A stretch of DNA of 64,000 nt from Pullilachnospira sp963929535 (GCA_963929535.1 CAWVIZ010000004.1:1-64000), one strand, 5' to 3'; shown: positions 43,301 to 53,005, counted from the stretch's first letter. Notes: generated by a model not told the origin, from the letters alone. Made by a program: numbers and translations.

Positions 43301-43327
43301 AGCGGGGCTGTCATGGCCCCGCTTTTT
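43301..43327 (+). terminator. Terminator after rbr
   Basis: AGCGGGGC pairs with GCCCCGCT, followed by five T. Confidence 0.88.
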
Positions 43328-43413
43328 ATGTTATAATAAGCCTGCGGCGTTCCGGAGTCTCAGAGAACCTGGTCTCCGGGCTTTACTGTTTCTTTTACAG
43401 AAAGGACATATAC

Positions 43414-43947
43414 ATGGACAAGCAGACAGGATATATTCATATTTACTGCGGAGACGGCAAAGGAAAAACCACTACTGGAATGGGACTGTGCGCCAGGGCC
43501 GCCGGTTATGGCTACCGGGTGCTGGTTTATCAGTTTATGAAGGATAATTCCACCAGTGAACGGAAGCTTCTGGAACAGTCTCCCAATATTACATTTCTGG
43601 ACGGACTTACCAGTGAAAAGTTCAGCTTCCAGATGACACCACAGGAAAAGGCCGACAGAAAGCGCTACTACGAAGAACAGTTTTCACTGGTTACACGGAA
43701 AGCGGCCCTGGAAAATTTTGACGTGCTTTTTCTGGATGAGCTGATCTATACTATCCGGGCCGGACTGTTCGATGAAAATCTGCTGCTGACCTATCTGGAT
43801 CAGAAACCCGATGATCTGGAGATCATTCTCACCGGTCAGGATCCGGGCCCTGCCCTGGTGGAAAAGGCCGACTATGTATCAGAGATCCGGAAGATCAAGC
43901 ATCCCTTTGACCGGGGGCTCCCGGCCAGAAAGGGCATTGAGAAATGA
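43414..43947 (+). CDS. Corrinoid adenosyltransferase (CobA/BtuR type)
   Basis: A 177-residue ATP:cob(I)alamin adenosyltransferase that makes coenzyme B12. The P-loop GDGKGKTT (13-20) and the FDVLFLDELIYTIRAGL and GQDPGPALVEKADYVSEI segments mark the CobO/BtuR fold. AAAGGA precedes the ATG. No B12 riboswitch was seen upstream. The alarmone synthetase gene follows after 10 bases. Confidence 0.9.
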   Translation: MDKQTGYIHIYCGDGKGKTTTGMGLCARAAGYGYRVLVYQFMKDNSTSERKLLEQSPNITFLDGLTSEKFSFQMTPQEKADRKRYYEEQFSLVTRKAALENFDVLFLDELIYTIRAGLFDENLLLTYLDQKPDDLEIILTGQDPGPALVEKADYVSEIRKIKHPFDRGLPARKGIEK

Positions 43948-43957
43948 AAGCGAAGTG

Positions 43958-44632
43958 ATGATTGATATGGAACCTATGGATATTACGGAAAAGGATCTGT
44001 CGGAAGTGGACAACTGGGAAACCCTGATGTTTCTCTATGATGCCGCGCTCCGTCAGGTAGCCACCAAGATCGATATACTGAACGAAGAATTTATCCATAT
44101 ACACAAGCGCACTCCCATAGAACACGTAAAGTCGCGCATCAAAGAACCTCAGAGCATTGTAAAAAAGCTGAAACGGCAGGGTCATGATGTGACTCTGGCC
44201 AACATGTTAAAATATATCAAGGACATCGCCGGGATCCGCATCATCTGCTCCTTTACTCCGGATATCTACCGGATCGCGGATCTGATCGCCCGTCAGACAG
44301 ATCTGAAGGTGCTGGAGCTCACAGATTATCTGGCCCATCCCAAGCCCAGCGGTTACCGGAGTTACCACATGCTGGTATCCGTTCCCGTCTATCTCTCAGA
44401 CGGAGTGGTGGATACCAAGGTGGAAATTCAGATCCGCACCATCGCCCAGGACTTCTGGGCCAGTCTGGAGCATAAGATTTACTACAAATTCGAGGGGGAC
44501 GGCCCGGAATTCATCAGCAGGGATTTGCGGGCCTGTGCCCAGATCGTAGCGGAGCTGGATGACAAGATGCTGTCCCTGAACGAGGCCATTCAAAAATGCT
44601 CGCCCTCGGGAGATTCCGGCAGCGGCCATTGA
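43958..44632 (+). CDS. Small alarmone synthetase, RelQ type
   Basis: A 224-residue (p)ppGpp synthetase with only the RelA/SpoT synthetase domain: HVKSRIKEPQSIVKKLKRQG, DIAGIRIICSFTPDIY, HPKPSGYRSYHMLVSVPV and VEIQIRTIAQDFWASLEHK. It lacks HD hydrolase and TGS/ACT domains. The ATG at 43958 is chosen as the first start after the adenosyltransferase stop; one at 43967 is also possible. It would raise alarmone levels under envelope or other stress. Confidence 0.9.
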   Translation: MIDMEPMDITEKDLSEVDNWETLMFLYDAALRQVATKIDILNEEFIHIHKRTPIEHVKSRIKEPQSIVKKLKRQGHDVTLANMLKYIKDIAGIRIICSFTPDIYRIADLIARQTDLKVLELTDYLAHPKPSGYRSYHMLVSVPVYLSDGVVDTKVEIQIRTIAQDFWASLEHKIYYKFEGDGPEFISRDLRACAQIVAELDDKMLSLNEAIQKCSPSGDSGSGH

Positions 44633-44660
44633 GGATACCCCCGCTGCCTGTAATACAAAA

Positions 44661-44705
44661 CGGAAGGAGCTCTTCGTCTTTCCCTTTCCGACGCAGCTCC
44701 TTCCG
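44661..44705. terminator. Terminator after the alarmone synthetase gene
   Basis: CGGAAGGAGCT (44661-44671) pairs with AGCTCCTTCCG (44695-44705), with an inner CGTC/GACG step. Confidence 0.75.
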
Positions 44706-45104
44706 CTGAATATCCTTTTTCATCCCCTGTAAACGAGGAGTGCCTGCGACATCGGCTGCCGCAGGCAATTATTATGAAAAAATTTAATGTGTAATGAACC
44801 CATTACAATACACAACTTGTTCATTCCTTTCGGAACTGAATACAGCATATCACTATAATATGAACTTTCTATGAACGCCAATTGAACTTATCGTTAATTC
44901 ACACAAATAGTCCCGTATTTTTACATTATTATTGTGCATATAACCAGCTTTTTTCTTGTACTCACTGATTTCCTTCGACTTTTTCCGCATATTTTCATCG
45001 CTTTCTCTTGATTTTATGTGCATTTCATGAATTCACAGCAGCCCGGCCATCAGAAAATTGATATGCCAGGCGATGAGTCCGCCGAAAAAGCCTTTTCCCT
45101 GCCG
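44706..45104. other. AT-rich convergent intergenic region
   Basis: No gene is convincing. It holds a GCCTGCG/CGCAGGC hairpin (44742-44766) and an operator-like TGTAATG-AACC-CATTACA palindrome (44790-44807). The remainder is AT-rich with nothing I can name. Confidence 0.4.
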
Positions 45105-46016
45105 TTACTGAAAATATCCCTTCAGGGTATTCCACAGCCCGCCAAACCAGTCTGCGACTCTTTCCAGAAATCCCTTTACCTGCTGGCTGTCAATCTGTAT
45201 ATCCATACTCTCCAGCTTGTCGTACAGATCCTGAGCCTGCTGCTTCAGAGAATCCACATCCAGATCCAGCTGGCCAATCTTCTCCATCAGGGAAGTGATC
45301 CTGGCCCGGTCCTCCTCTGTAAGCTGGATATCCAGCTGCTGCGCTGTGTCGTCGATCACAGCCTCAATCTCCTCCGGCGACTGGGCCTCCAGCGATACCA
45401 CGCTGTCCTTTACAGCCCCCACCAGGGCCTCCGCTTTATCCTGATCCCCCAGAGATTCTCCCAGCTCACTGGTAGTGACCAGCTCATCCGTTGCCGCGTC
45501 CGCATTATCTGCATCTACCTCTTCTCCGGTCATGGCGCTGTAAGCCTTCATGGCCCCTACCAGAGCCGCTGTTCCGGAAATCCTGGTGGGTCCGGCCACC
45601 CGTACCTGCGCGTCCTCCAGTCCTGCTGTAGCCAGAGCATTCTGATACATTCCTGTGGTGCAGTAGGATATATTACTGGTCTTCACCTGGATCCCCTGAC
45701 CCGGATCCCGCTTCTCCACCACCACAGAGGAGAGCGCCCTGGTCCCGATCACGCTGCTGTCCAGATAGGAATCCAGATATTCGTGCTCCTCCTGGTTCGT
45801 CACTGTCACTACTGTATAGTTCTGCAGATCCTCTTCCGTCACCTCCAGAAGTTCCAGCACTGTTGCCCGCTGTTCCGCTGTCAGATCCGCTCCCAGCGCA
45901 ATATACGGCGTATCCTGGGAATCGGCCTTCACCGTCTGCGGCACAGCCAGGCTCCCCAAAACGGTCACAGCCGCCAGACATGCCGCTGCTTTCGCTTTCC
46001 ATTTTGCAAATCTCAT
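45105..46016 (-). CDS. Exported DUF1002 protein
   Basis: A 303-residue protein with a signal peptide (about 1-31, KAAACLAAVTVLGSLAVPQTVKA) and a DUF1002 body like B. subtilis YpuA (QDTPYIALGADLTAEQRATVLELL). It ends in a coiled helical tail with WFGGLWNTLKGYFQ. Function unknown; such proteins are secreted or held at the membrane. AAAGGGG lies before the ATG. Two palindromes lie upstream. Confidence 0.85.
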   Translation of the reverse strand: MRFAKWKAKAAACLAAVTVLGSLAVPQTVKADSQDTPYIALGADLTAEQRATVLELLEVTEEDLQNYTVVTVTNQEEHEYLDSYLDSSVIGTRALSSVVVEKRDPGQGIQVKTSNISYCTTGMYQNALATAGLEDAQVRVAGPTRISGTAALVGAMKAYSAMTGEEVDADNADAATDELVTTSELGESLGDQDKAEALVGAVKDSVVSLEAQSPEEIEAVIDDTAQQLDIQLTEEDRARITSLMEKIGQLDLDVDSLKQQAQDLYDKLESMDIQIDSQQVKGFLERVADWFGGLWNTLKGYFQ

Positions 46017-46325
46017 TCTTTATCTGCCCCTTTCGTTCTGTTTCCGGTTTACAGTCTCATAACGCTCCGCAGCCCGGCGCCCCTCTTGGCGCTGAACATC
46101 CGCCGCGGGAACAGATGGCTGTTTTCAGCCGTTTTCAGCTCATACAGTTCCTGCCCTCCGAACTGTAACAATCAAATTATAACACGGCATTCCTGCCCTG
46201 TCTCTTAAGAATCCCTTAAAAAGCTCTCCGGCTCCTGCTCTTATTCACAAATCTTTTGATATTCATTCATATATTCTTTACAACTTGAACACTTTTCTCT
46301 CACATTTTATGGATATACTAAGACC

Positions 46326-46388
46326 ATAAAATAATTGATCACATTATTTTATAACTTTTCTTTTTCATATGTCGATAGAGATATCGAC
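46326..46388. promoter_or_regulatory. Two palindromes upstream of the DUF1002 gene
   Basis: ATAAAATAAT-N7-ATTATTTTAT (46326-46352) and GTCGATA-GAGA-TATCGAC (46371-46388), both perfect, in the AT-rich gap after ksgA. Likely operators; the binding proteins are unknown. Confidence 0.5.
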
Positions 46389-46406
46389 TCTCCTTCCTTT
46401 AAATAT

Positions 46407-46454
46407 AAAAGAGTGTTGGCCGTGACGTGCGGTGTCATGGCCAACACTCTTTTT
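46407..46454 (-). terminator. Terminator overlapping the ksgA stop
   Basis: AAAAGAGTGTTGGCC (46407-46421) pairs with GGCCAACACTCTTTT (46439-46453). Confidence 0.88.
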
Positions 46455-47349
46455 ATGCTTTCTGCTGTTTCCGTTTTCTTCCCAGCGCGTTCCCAAGACG
46501 GGCAAATTCCTCCAGAGACAGTGCCTCTCCCCGCACAGAAGGAGAAAATCCGCATTGCTCCAGAGCATCTTCAATCTCTTCCCTGGAAAAATCCAGTCCC
46601 TCATAATTTCTCAGTCCATTTACCAGCGTCTTTCTCCTCTGATTGAAAGATGCGCGGATGATCTGAAACAGCAGTTTCTCATCCTCCGCCTGCACCGGCG
46701 GGTGATCGTGGAGAGTCAGCCGGATCACCGCACTTCCCACCTTAGGCCGGGGCATAAAACAGTTGGGCGGCACATTGGCAGCAATATAGGGCTGGGCATA
46801 ATACTGAACAGCCAGAGAAAGCGCTCCGTAATCCTTGCTCCCCGGCCCTGTCTGCATCCGGTCTGCCACCTCCTTCTGCACCATTACCGTAATGGACTCC
46901 ACAGGCACATGGCTTTCAAAAAGCCCCATGATAATGGGGGTGGTAATGTAGTAAGGCAAATTTGCCACGACTTTTATGGGCTTTCCGTCATTTTTCTCTC
47001 TGGCCAGCTGCCCGATATCCACCTTCAGAATGTCCTGGTTCAGAATCGTTACATTATCATAGTCCTGCAATGTGTCTTCCAGAATAGGGATCAGGTTCCG
47101 ATCGATCTCAACCGCGCAGACTTCTCTGGCCGCGCACGCCAGATACTGGGTCATGGTCCCTATCCCCGGCCCGATCTCCAGCACAAAGTCCTCCTCTGTG
47201 ATCTGCGCTGCCCGTATGATCTTGTCCAGTACATGGGTATCGATCAGAAAATTCTGTCCGAACTTTTTCTGAAATACAAAATGATACTTATTGAGAACCG
47301 CTATGGTCTCCTGGGGATTTCCAAGATACGGCTGTCTTTTTTCCTTCAT
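46453..47349 (-). CDS. ksgA: 16S rRNA dimethyladenosine transferase
   Basis: A 298-residue SAM-dependent enzyme that dimethylates two adjacent adenines in the 16S rRNA 3' hairpin during 30S maturation. It shows FGQNFLID (30-37), the SAM motif VLEIGPGIGTMT, the acidic VEIDRNL and the catalytic NLPYYITTPI. Length is normal. GGAAAGG precedes the ATG. Confidence 0.96.
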   Translation of the reverse strand: MKEKRQPYLGNPQETIAVLNKYHFVFQKKFGQNFLIDTHVLDKIIRAAQITEEDFVLEIGPGIGTMTQYLACAAREVCAVEIDRNLIPILEDTLQDYDNVTILNQDILKVDIGQLAREKNDGKPIKVVANLPYYITTPIIMGLFESHVPVESITVMVQKEVADRMQTGPGSKDYGALSLAVQYYAQPYIAANVPPNCFMPRPKVGSAVIRLTLHDHPPVQAEDEKLLFQIIRASFNQRRKTLVNGLRNYEGLDFSREEIEDALEQCGFSPSVRGEALSLEEFARLGNALGRKRKQQKA

Positions 47350-47410
47350 ACTTTTTCCTTTCCCGAAACGATTTTACGTTCCTGCCTTTACCGTTGAGGC
47401 CGTTTACTGT

Positions 47411-47441
47411 AAAAAGGGCACAGCTTTCTGCCATGCCCTTT
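47411..47441 (-). terminator. Terminator of the TPR/pseudo-AAA gene
   Basis: On the minus strand AAGGGCA pairs with TGCCCTT followed by TTT. Confidence 0.75.
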
Positions 47442-47456
47442 ATCTCAAATGTCTTT

Positions 47457-50400
47457 CTACAGATCAAAATCCTTTTCGTAGAGATAGATTCTTCCCTCCG
47501 CGTCCGTATGGCGCTTGGAAATCTTTCTTCCCAGCTTCAGGCCTCCGCCTGCCTTGCGAATGGCTCCGTCCACCATTTCTTTCACTTTACCGATGGTAAT
47601 GGGTTCATCCTCTCTCTGATTGTCACCGATCAGCGTGTACAGCGCCAGCACTCCCATCTCATCCATCCGGTATCCGTTCTCTCTGGCATACGTTCTGGCG
47701 AATGTCACCAGCTCATCGTTGGTAAATACCGGAATGGAGATCACAGTGGTAAATTTTTCCGCAAATTCCGGATAATCCGCCAACAGCTTTCTCATGCTGG
47801 TCTTATCATCCTCAATAATAAGGATCAGGCTGTCTGTTCTGAAATCCATAGCCTTGGAAAGCTTGGCAATGGTCTCGGCACTCATATGGCCGGCTCTTTC
47901 GATCAGGAGGAATCCTCCCGCCATCTTTCCGATCACCCGAACCGGATCCTTGCTGTTCATATCAGAAGCATCCAGTCTGGCATACTTAGCAGCCGGCAGT
48001 CCCAGATCCTTGCAGAGAGCTTTCACCAGTCCGTCGCTCAGACGGGTCTTTCCGGTTCCATGGCTTCCCATGATAGCTATGTTTCCCCGGTGGGAGGTTT
48101 TCTCTCCTGCATGGCTGTGAGCGCCATTAATAGCGTCCAGGATCTGCTGATCCATCCCCGGCACCTTGGCAAAATAGGAAAACAGCTTCTTCTGCTGATC
48201 CGTCAGCCTGTCCGGACGGGTGGCATTCATTATGCGGATCCGCTTCTCTTCCGGCGTCTCATTCTCAGGAACAGTCTGCGGGATCTCCGGCTCGGCCTCG
48301 GCTTCTTCCAGCATCTGATCAATATTCAGCGCTTCCTCTTCCTGCTCCTTTTCCTTCTGAGCCGCCAGTACGAGATCCATATCAAGATCCGGCGTAAAAT
48401 CCATATCGCCGTCTTCCTGTTCCTTCGGCTCATCTGTATCGGCATCGGCGGATATCTCTTCCTCAGCCTCTTCTATGTAAGCTTCCAGCGCTTCCCCGGA
48501 TGTCTCCTCTGCCGCCATCGGTTCATCCGTCTGTTCCGGGTTCTCTCCCAGCGCCTTTTCCAGCTGGGCTTCCATGTCCCGGGCATCCATATCAAATGCT
48601 TCGGTATACGGTTCCTCCTCCGCGAGAGCTTTGGCCTCTTCCTCAAGGCCTCTGTCTTCTTCCTCCTGGGAGGAAATATCCAGCCCCAGTTCCGCAGCGA
48701 TATCCAGGGCATCCGCTTCTTCCGTACGGTGATCTTCGTCCCGGACCTCTTCCGCTCCGAAAAGCTGCTCCGCAAGATCCTCACCTGATCTTGTATCTTC
48801 CGAAACGGGATCCTCTCCCAAAACCGCCCGCAGCTCTGCCTCTATATCCACGGTATCCCCATGAAGCGCTCCTGCAGGCTGCTCTTCCTGGTCTTCCGTC
48901 TCTGTCATTCCATCCAGCTGCGCAGAAACCTCTGCATCCTGTTCCGGGGCTTCTTCTTCTGTCTGCAGACCCAGCTGCCGTTCCAGTGAAGGCTCCTGGA
49001 TATCCTCCGCCGAAAACTCCACTCCGTCAAAATCCAGAGACGCCTCAAAGGCCTCCATAGCTGCCTCACTGATATCCTCCTGGTCGGAGGACTCCGTTAC
49101 CGGCTCCTGATCATCCTCATCTGGGATGGTATCCTCCGGCAGCTCCGCTTCCGGATCAGCTTCCGCCGTTTCTTCTTCGCTTCCGGATCTCTCTTCCTGC
49201 TCCGGATTCCCGTCCATCTCCGGTTCTTCACCGATCTCCAGCTCGCCAAGACTGGCAGCAAAGGCTGCCATGGCTCTCTCCTGGTCATCCAGCCTGTCCC
49301 CATCGGAAGTTTCTTCCGCTGCATCCTCCCGGGATTCCCGAACCGCTTCCGGCTGCTCCTCCGTTTTCTCCTGGGCCACTGCCTTCTCTTCCGAAGCCTG
49401 GTCTTCTGTTTCCGTATATTCTCCGGAATTCTCCTCCATATAGCTTCTGGCTGCCTGTGCCAGCGCTTCCTCGATATCGGAAAAATCCGCTTCCTGTGTC
49501 TCTTTTTCCTTCTCCGGTCCGTCCGCGGGAATCTCTTCTGAAGCTTCAGAGACATTCACCTGTTCTTCTGCGGCTTCGATCTCAGGCATGTCTTCCTGAA
49601 CTTCCCCGCCTTCCGTCTCAGGCATGTCTTCCTGAACTTCCCTGTCTTCCGTCTCAGGCTCTTCTTCCTGCGCTTCCCTGTCTCCGGCTCCGGAGACAGA
49701 CTCCGCCCCCTCCGGATCCGCAGGCTTTGTATCCTCCGTGAAACCGATATCCTGAGCGGCAGTTCCTTCCTTCTTCACTTCAACAGATTCCGAAGCATCT
49801 TCCTTCCGCACGGCTCCGCCGATGGCTTCCGCGATCATACTGGAAGTTTCCGCAAACAGCGCATCCAGATCTACATCGTTCACACTGGTGATCTCCTGAT
49901 CCTCCGGTCTGGGCTTCTCTTCCCTGGGAGGCTGCAGAGGCTTCTCTGTTCTGTGAGCGATAGCCTCGCCTTTCTCGGCTGAAATGATCTCCTCTTCCGT
50001 GTTCTCAGGCTCCAGATCCTTCACCTGGTACTCGCTGATATTCTCCTCTTCCTCCGGCATCTTCAGCGGTTCTGTTCCCGCTGCCTTGCCCAAAGCCTCA
50101 AAAGCGTTTACCGTTTTCGTCCGGTTGATTCCCGACAGCACTTCCTGGAAGCTCCTGGCCAGCCGTTCCTGAAGCTGTACGCTGTTCTCCCGGATCTTTC
50201 CGGCATCCACCGCAGGCTGCTCTGCCGCAGCCGGGGCTGCTTCCCCGGGGAAGACATCCCTGCCCGCTCCGGTCTTTCTTACATCTCTTTCTTCAGATGC
50301 TTTCTCCCGCCGTCCCAAATCACTGTTTTCCAGCATACTGCTGTCGGATGCCGCCGCTGCGGCTTCCATAGCCATCGCCGGTTTGATGCCTCCGGCCGTC

Positions 50401-51137
50401 TGGCCTTCCCGGAAAATACCTCCGCCGGATATTCCTCCGGTTTCTTTTCCGGCTCCGGCCTGGTCTGCTTTCGTCTGTCCAACCCCTGCTTCCGGAAAAA
50501 CAGCACGGCCGGACGTTCCCGACGCGCTCCGGTACTTTTCTCTCTGGGAGGCCGACAGCGGGGTGTATGTCATCTTCAGCTCCATGGCCTTGGTCACATA
50601 CTTGCCCTCTCCAAACCAGAGGATCAGATCATCGCAGGTCTCCACACATTTGCGTTCCTTTCCTGCTTTCTTATAAAGTCTGGCCAGTTCGTATACCCAT
50701 CTTTCCGTATACTCCCTCTCCTTATATTCCTCCAGCACTTCAATCTGATCATCCAGAGGGGCTTTCTGCGCTTTGAGTATCTTATATTTTAATATGTATT
50801 TCGAGGTATCGTTTGAGGCAGTCTCCAGATATTCATTATAATAGCTGACAGCGTCATCGTACCTGCCCATCTTCAGGCAAAGCTCCACCAGGCGGTACAG
50901 AATCATCTTGCCCACGGAAGACCGCTTATAGGCAAGCTGCAGCATCTTCATGCTGTCCTCCAGTCTGCCGTTCACCTCATAGATATCTGCGACCATACAG
51001 AGCGTACGGATACTCTTCACCCTCCGCCACTCAATCGAGTCCGCTACCTGCAGGGCCCCTTCATAATCCTGCGCTTCAACCAGACTGTTGATCTCATCTA
51101 ATTTCATACGATACTCTGTCTTATCCAATGTACTCAC
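47457..51137 (-). CDS. TPR protein with acidic linker and degenerate CbxX-type AAA domain
   Basis: A 1226-residue cytosolic protein. N-terminal TPR-like helices (about 1-200), then about 750 residues of disordered, Glu/Asp-rich sequence, then an AAA-like domain (about 960-1226). Walker A is intact (GSHGTGKT, 1024-1031). The Walker B region reads GGFLLIERAGHM, where CbxX/SpoVK proteins have GGVLFIDEAYSL, so the catalytic acidic pair is changed to Glu1080-Arg1081; the later GLRSRF arginine finger region reads EFAEKF (1124-1129). It probably binds ATP without hydrolysing it normally. Function unknown; TPR and acidic parts suggest a scaffold. Confidence 0.8.
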   Translation of the reverse strand: MSTLDKTEYRMKLDEINSLVEAQDYEGALQVADSIEWRRVKSIRTLCMVADIYEVNGRLEDSMKMLQLAYKRSSVGKMILYRLVELCLKMGRYDDAVSYYNEYLETASNDTSKYILKYKILKAQKAPLDDQIEVLEEYKEREYTERWVYELARLYKKAGKERKCVETCDDLILWFGEGKYVTKAMELKMTYTPLSASQREKYRSASGTSGRAVFPEAGVGQTKADQAGAGKETGGISGGGIFREGQTAGGIKPAMAMEAAAAASDSSMLENSDLGRREKASEERDVRKTGAGRDVFPGEAAPAAAEQPAVDAGKIRENSVQLQERLARSFQEVLSGINRTKTVNAFEALGKAAGTEPLKMPEEEENISEYQVKDLEPENTEEEIISAEKGEAIAHRTEKPLQPPREEKPRPEDQEITSVNDVDLDALFAETSSMIAEAIGGAVRKEDASESVEVKKEGTAAQDIGFTEDTKPADPEGAESVSGAGDREAQEEEPETEDREVQEDMPETEGGEVQEDMPEIEAAEEQVNVSEASEEIPADGPEKEKETQEADFSDIEEALAQAARSYMEENSGEYTETEDQASEEKAVAQEKTEEQPEAVRESREDAAEETSDGDRLDDQERAMAAFAASLGELEIGEEPEMDGNPEQEERSGSEEETAEADPEAELPEDTIPDEDDQEPVTESSDQEDISEAAMEAFEASLDFDGVEFSAEDIQEPSLERQLGLQTEEEAPEQDAEVSAQLDGMTETEDQEEQPAGALHGDTVDIEAELRAVLGEDPVSEDTRSGEDLAEQLFGAEEVRDEDHRTEEADALDIAAELGLDISSQEEEDRGLEEEAKALAEEEPYTEAFDMDARDMEAQLEKALGENPEQTDEPMAAEETSGEALEAYIEEAEEEISADADTDEPKEQEDGDMDFTPDLDMDLVLAAQKEKEQEEEALNIDQMLEEAEAEPEIPQTVPENETPEEKRIRIMNATRPDRLTDQQKKLFSYFAKVPGMDQQILDAINGAHSHAGEKTSHRGNIAIMGSHGTGKTRLSDGLVKALCKDLGLPAAKYARLDASDMNSKDPVRVIGKMAGGFLLIERAGHMSAETIAKLSKAMDFRTDSLILIIEDDKTSMRKLLADYPEFAEKFTTVISIPVFTNDELVTFARTYARENGYRMDEMGVLALYTLIGDNQREDEPITIGKVKEMVDGAIRKAGGGLKLGRKISKRHTDAEGRIYLYEKDFDL

Positions 51138-51184
51138 CTCTGACTTTAAGACTCGTTCTCATCATTGATTTTATAATCTTTTTA

Positions 51185-51213
51185 AGTGTATCATACCCCG
51201 TATGCCTTGTCAA
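51185..51213 (-). promoter_or_regulatory. Promoter of the TPR/pseudo-AAA gene
   Basis: Perfect TTGACA (51208-51213), 17 bases, TACACT (51185-51190) on the minus strand. Confidence 0.78.
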
Positions 51214-51242
51214 AACAAATTCTAATGGAAAAAGAACCCGCC

Positions 51243-51385
51243 GTTACAGTTCAGCCGTCAACTGTCCCGCGAGGTGTCCCGCTGTATTTGCAGCGGGATC
51301 CCGAGGCCTGCGGGCGCCAGGCTGCGAGAAACGCAGCCTGTGTGCATACTTTTGTGACAGTGAAGCCGGAAGGCTGAACTGTTAC
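51243..51385. repeat. MITE-like element, copy 3 (inverted)
   Basis: Ends GTTACAGTTCAGCC (51243-51256) and GGAAGGCTGAACTGTTAC (51368-51385). Its reverse complement aligns with the left part of copy 1. A further end fragment (GGAAGACTGAACTGTTAT) lies at about 51407-51424. Confidence 0.75.
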
Positions 51386-51483
51386 AACCCGCCGGTACAG
51401 CGAGGCTGGAAGACTGAACTGTTATGATCCGCCGGTACAGGAAATCGGCAGGGTTCAACAGCCGAAAGCCGCAGAAATATAAA

Positions 51484-51529
51484 CAGGAGCAGCCAGGATA
51501 CGGCTTTGCCGTACGTCCTGCCGCTCCTG
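51484..51529 (-). terminator. Terminator after murA
   Basis: CAGGAGC and GCTCCTG outer stem with long inner pairing CAGGA/TCCTG and TACGGC/GCCGTA; minus-strand exit TTTATATTT. Confidence 0.82.
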
Positions 51530-51551
51530 ATCTTCAGGTATCGGTCTGTCC

Positions 51552-52847
51552 TCATCCAATCCTTAAACGGAACTTCTGAATCTCCTTCTCGCTGCTCACC
51601 TTCTCGATCTCAGCTCCCAGGCTTCTCAGCTTTCCTTCAAAATCCTCATATCCTCTCTGGATATATACGATATCATCCACGATCGTGATTCCTTCTGCCG
51701 CCATTCCCGCGATCACCAGCGCGGCTCCGGCTCTCAGATCCGGCGCGCTGACCCTGGCTCCGGTCAGCTTCTCCACGCCATCGATGATGGCTGTGTTTCC
51801 TTCCACCTTCACGCATGCGCCCATACGGGTCAGCTCGTCCGCATACTTGAAACGGTTTTCAAAGATACTCTCCGTCACGATACTGGTCCCTGATGCCAGC
51901 GCCAGCGTCACTGCGATCTGAGGCTGCATATCCGTGGGATACCCGGGATAGGGAAGCGTCTTAACATGAGTTCTTCTCAGACGTTTGGACGCGATCACCC
52001 GGACAGCGTCATCAAACTCCTCCACCTCACATCCGATTTCTTCCAGCTTGGCTGTGATCGCTTCCAGATGCTTGGGGATCACGTTCTTTACCAGCACATC
52101 ACCCTTGGTAGCTGCCGCGGCAAACATATAGGTTCCCGCCTCGATCATATCGGGAACAATGGGATAATCTGTGGCATGAAGCTGCTCCACACCCTTGATC
52201 CGGATCACATCCGTCCCTGCTCCCTTGATATTGGCTCCCATGCTGTTCAGGAAATTGGCTGTATCCACCACATGCGGTTCCCTGGCACAGTTCTCAATGA
52301 TCGTGCTTCCCCTGGCCATGGATGCCGCCATCATAATATTGATCGTAGCTCCCACCGACACGGTATCCATGAAAATATGACATCCCCTCAGTCCCTCCGG
52401 AGCTGTGGCAACAATGGCTCCGTTGCGGATGGAAACCTCGGCTCCCAGCGCTCGGAACCCCTTCAGATGCAGGTCAATGGGCCGGCTTCCGATGTTGCAC
52501 CCTCCCGGAAGAGGAACCTCCGCCTTTTTATACTTTCCAAGCAGAGCTCCCAGCAGATAATAAGAGGCGCGGATCTTCTTGATATACTCGTAATCCACAC
52601 TGACCTCTCCGATCGTGGAGCCGTTGATCCGAACAGTATGGCGGTCTTCTCTCTCCACGCTGGCTCCAATCCCTTCAATGGCTTCCAGCAGCACGTTGAT
52701 ATCCTTTACATCCGGCAGGTTCTCCACCCGCACCGTATCATCCGTCATAATAGCAGCCGCCAGAATCGCCAGCGCAGCGTTCTTTGCCCCGCCGATCTCC
52801 ACTTCACCAACCAGCGGGCTGCCGCCTTTTATAATATATTGCTCCAT
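51552..52847 (-). CDS. murA: UDP-N-acetylglucosamine 1-carboxyvinyltransferase
   Basis: A 431-residue enzyme for the first committed step of peptidoglycan precursor synthesis (enolpyruvyl transfer from PEP to UDP-GlcNAc). Lys22 in GGAKNAALAIL, the fosfomycin-target Cys117 in PLPGGCNIGSRPID, and the paired inside-out barrels are present. The position near spoIID and spoIIQ matches the conserved murA-spoIID-spoIIQ neighbourhood of spore formers, here spread over 5 kb. Confidence 0.96.
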   Translation of the reverse strand: MEQYIIKGGSPLVGEVEIGGAKNAALAILAAAIMTDDTVRVENLPDVKDINVLLEAIEGIGASVEREDRHTVRINGSTIGEVSVDYEYIKKIRASYYLLGALLGKYKKAEVPLPGGCNIGSRPIDLHLKGFRALGAEVSIRNGAIVATAPEGLRGCHIFMDTVSVGATINIMMAASMARGSTIIENCAREPHVVDTANFLNSMGANIKGAGTDVIRIKGVEQLHATDYPIVPDMIEAGTYMFAAAATKGDVLVKNVIPKHLEAITAKLEEIGCEVEEFDDAVRVIASKRLRRTHVKTLPYPGYPTDMQPQIAVTLALASGTSIVTESIFENRFKYADELTRMGACVKVEGNTAIIDGVEKLTGARVSAPDLRAGAALVIAGMAAEGITIVDDIVYIQRGYEDFEGKLRSLGAEIEKVSSEKEIQKFRLRIG

Positions 52848-53005
52848 AGTCCACCTCTATGCTTTATACTCAGCCAATGTGAGTCCGTTATTCTCAATCC
52901 GTTATATTCCTATTTATGTTATACCAAACAAAACTTTTTGTAAATAAAGATTAAGAAATTCTTACTTTTTTGTTCACATTGCCCCTCTTTATTTTCTGAT
53001 TCTTT

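Noticed and set aside
43320..43413. Cobalamin riboswitch before the adenosyltransferase gene
   Set aside because: The gap is too short and lacks the B12 box.
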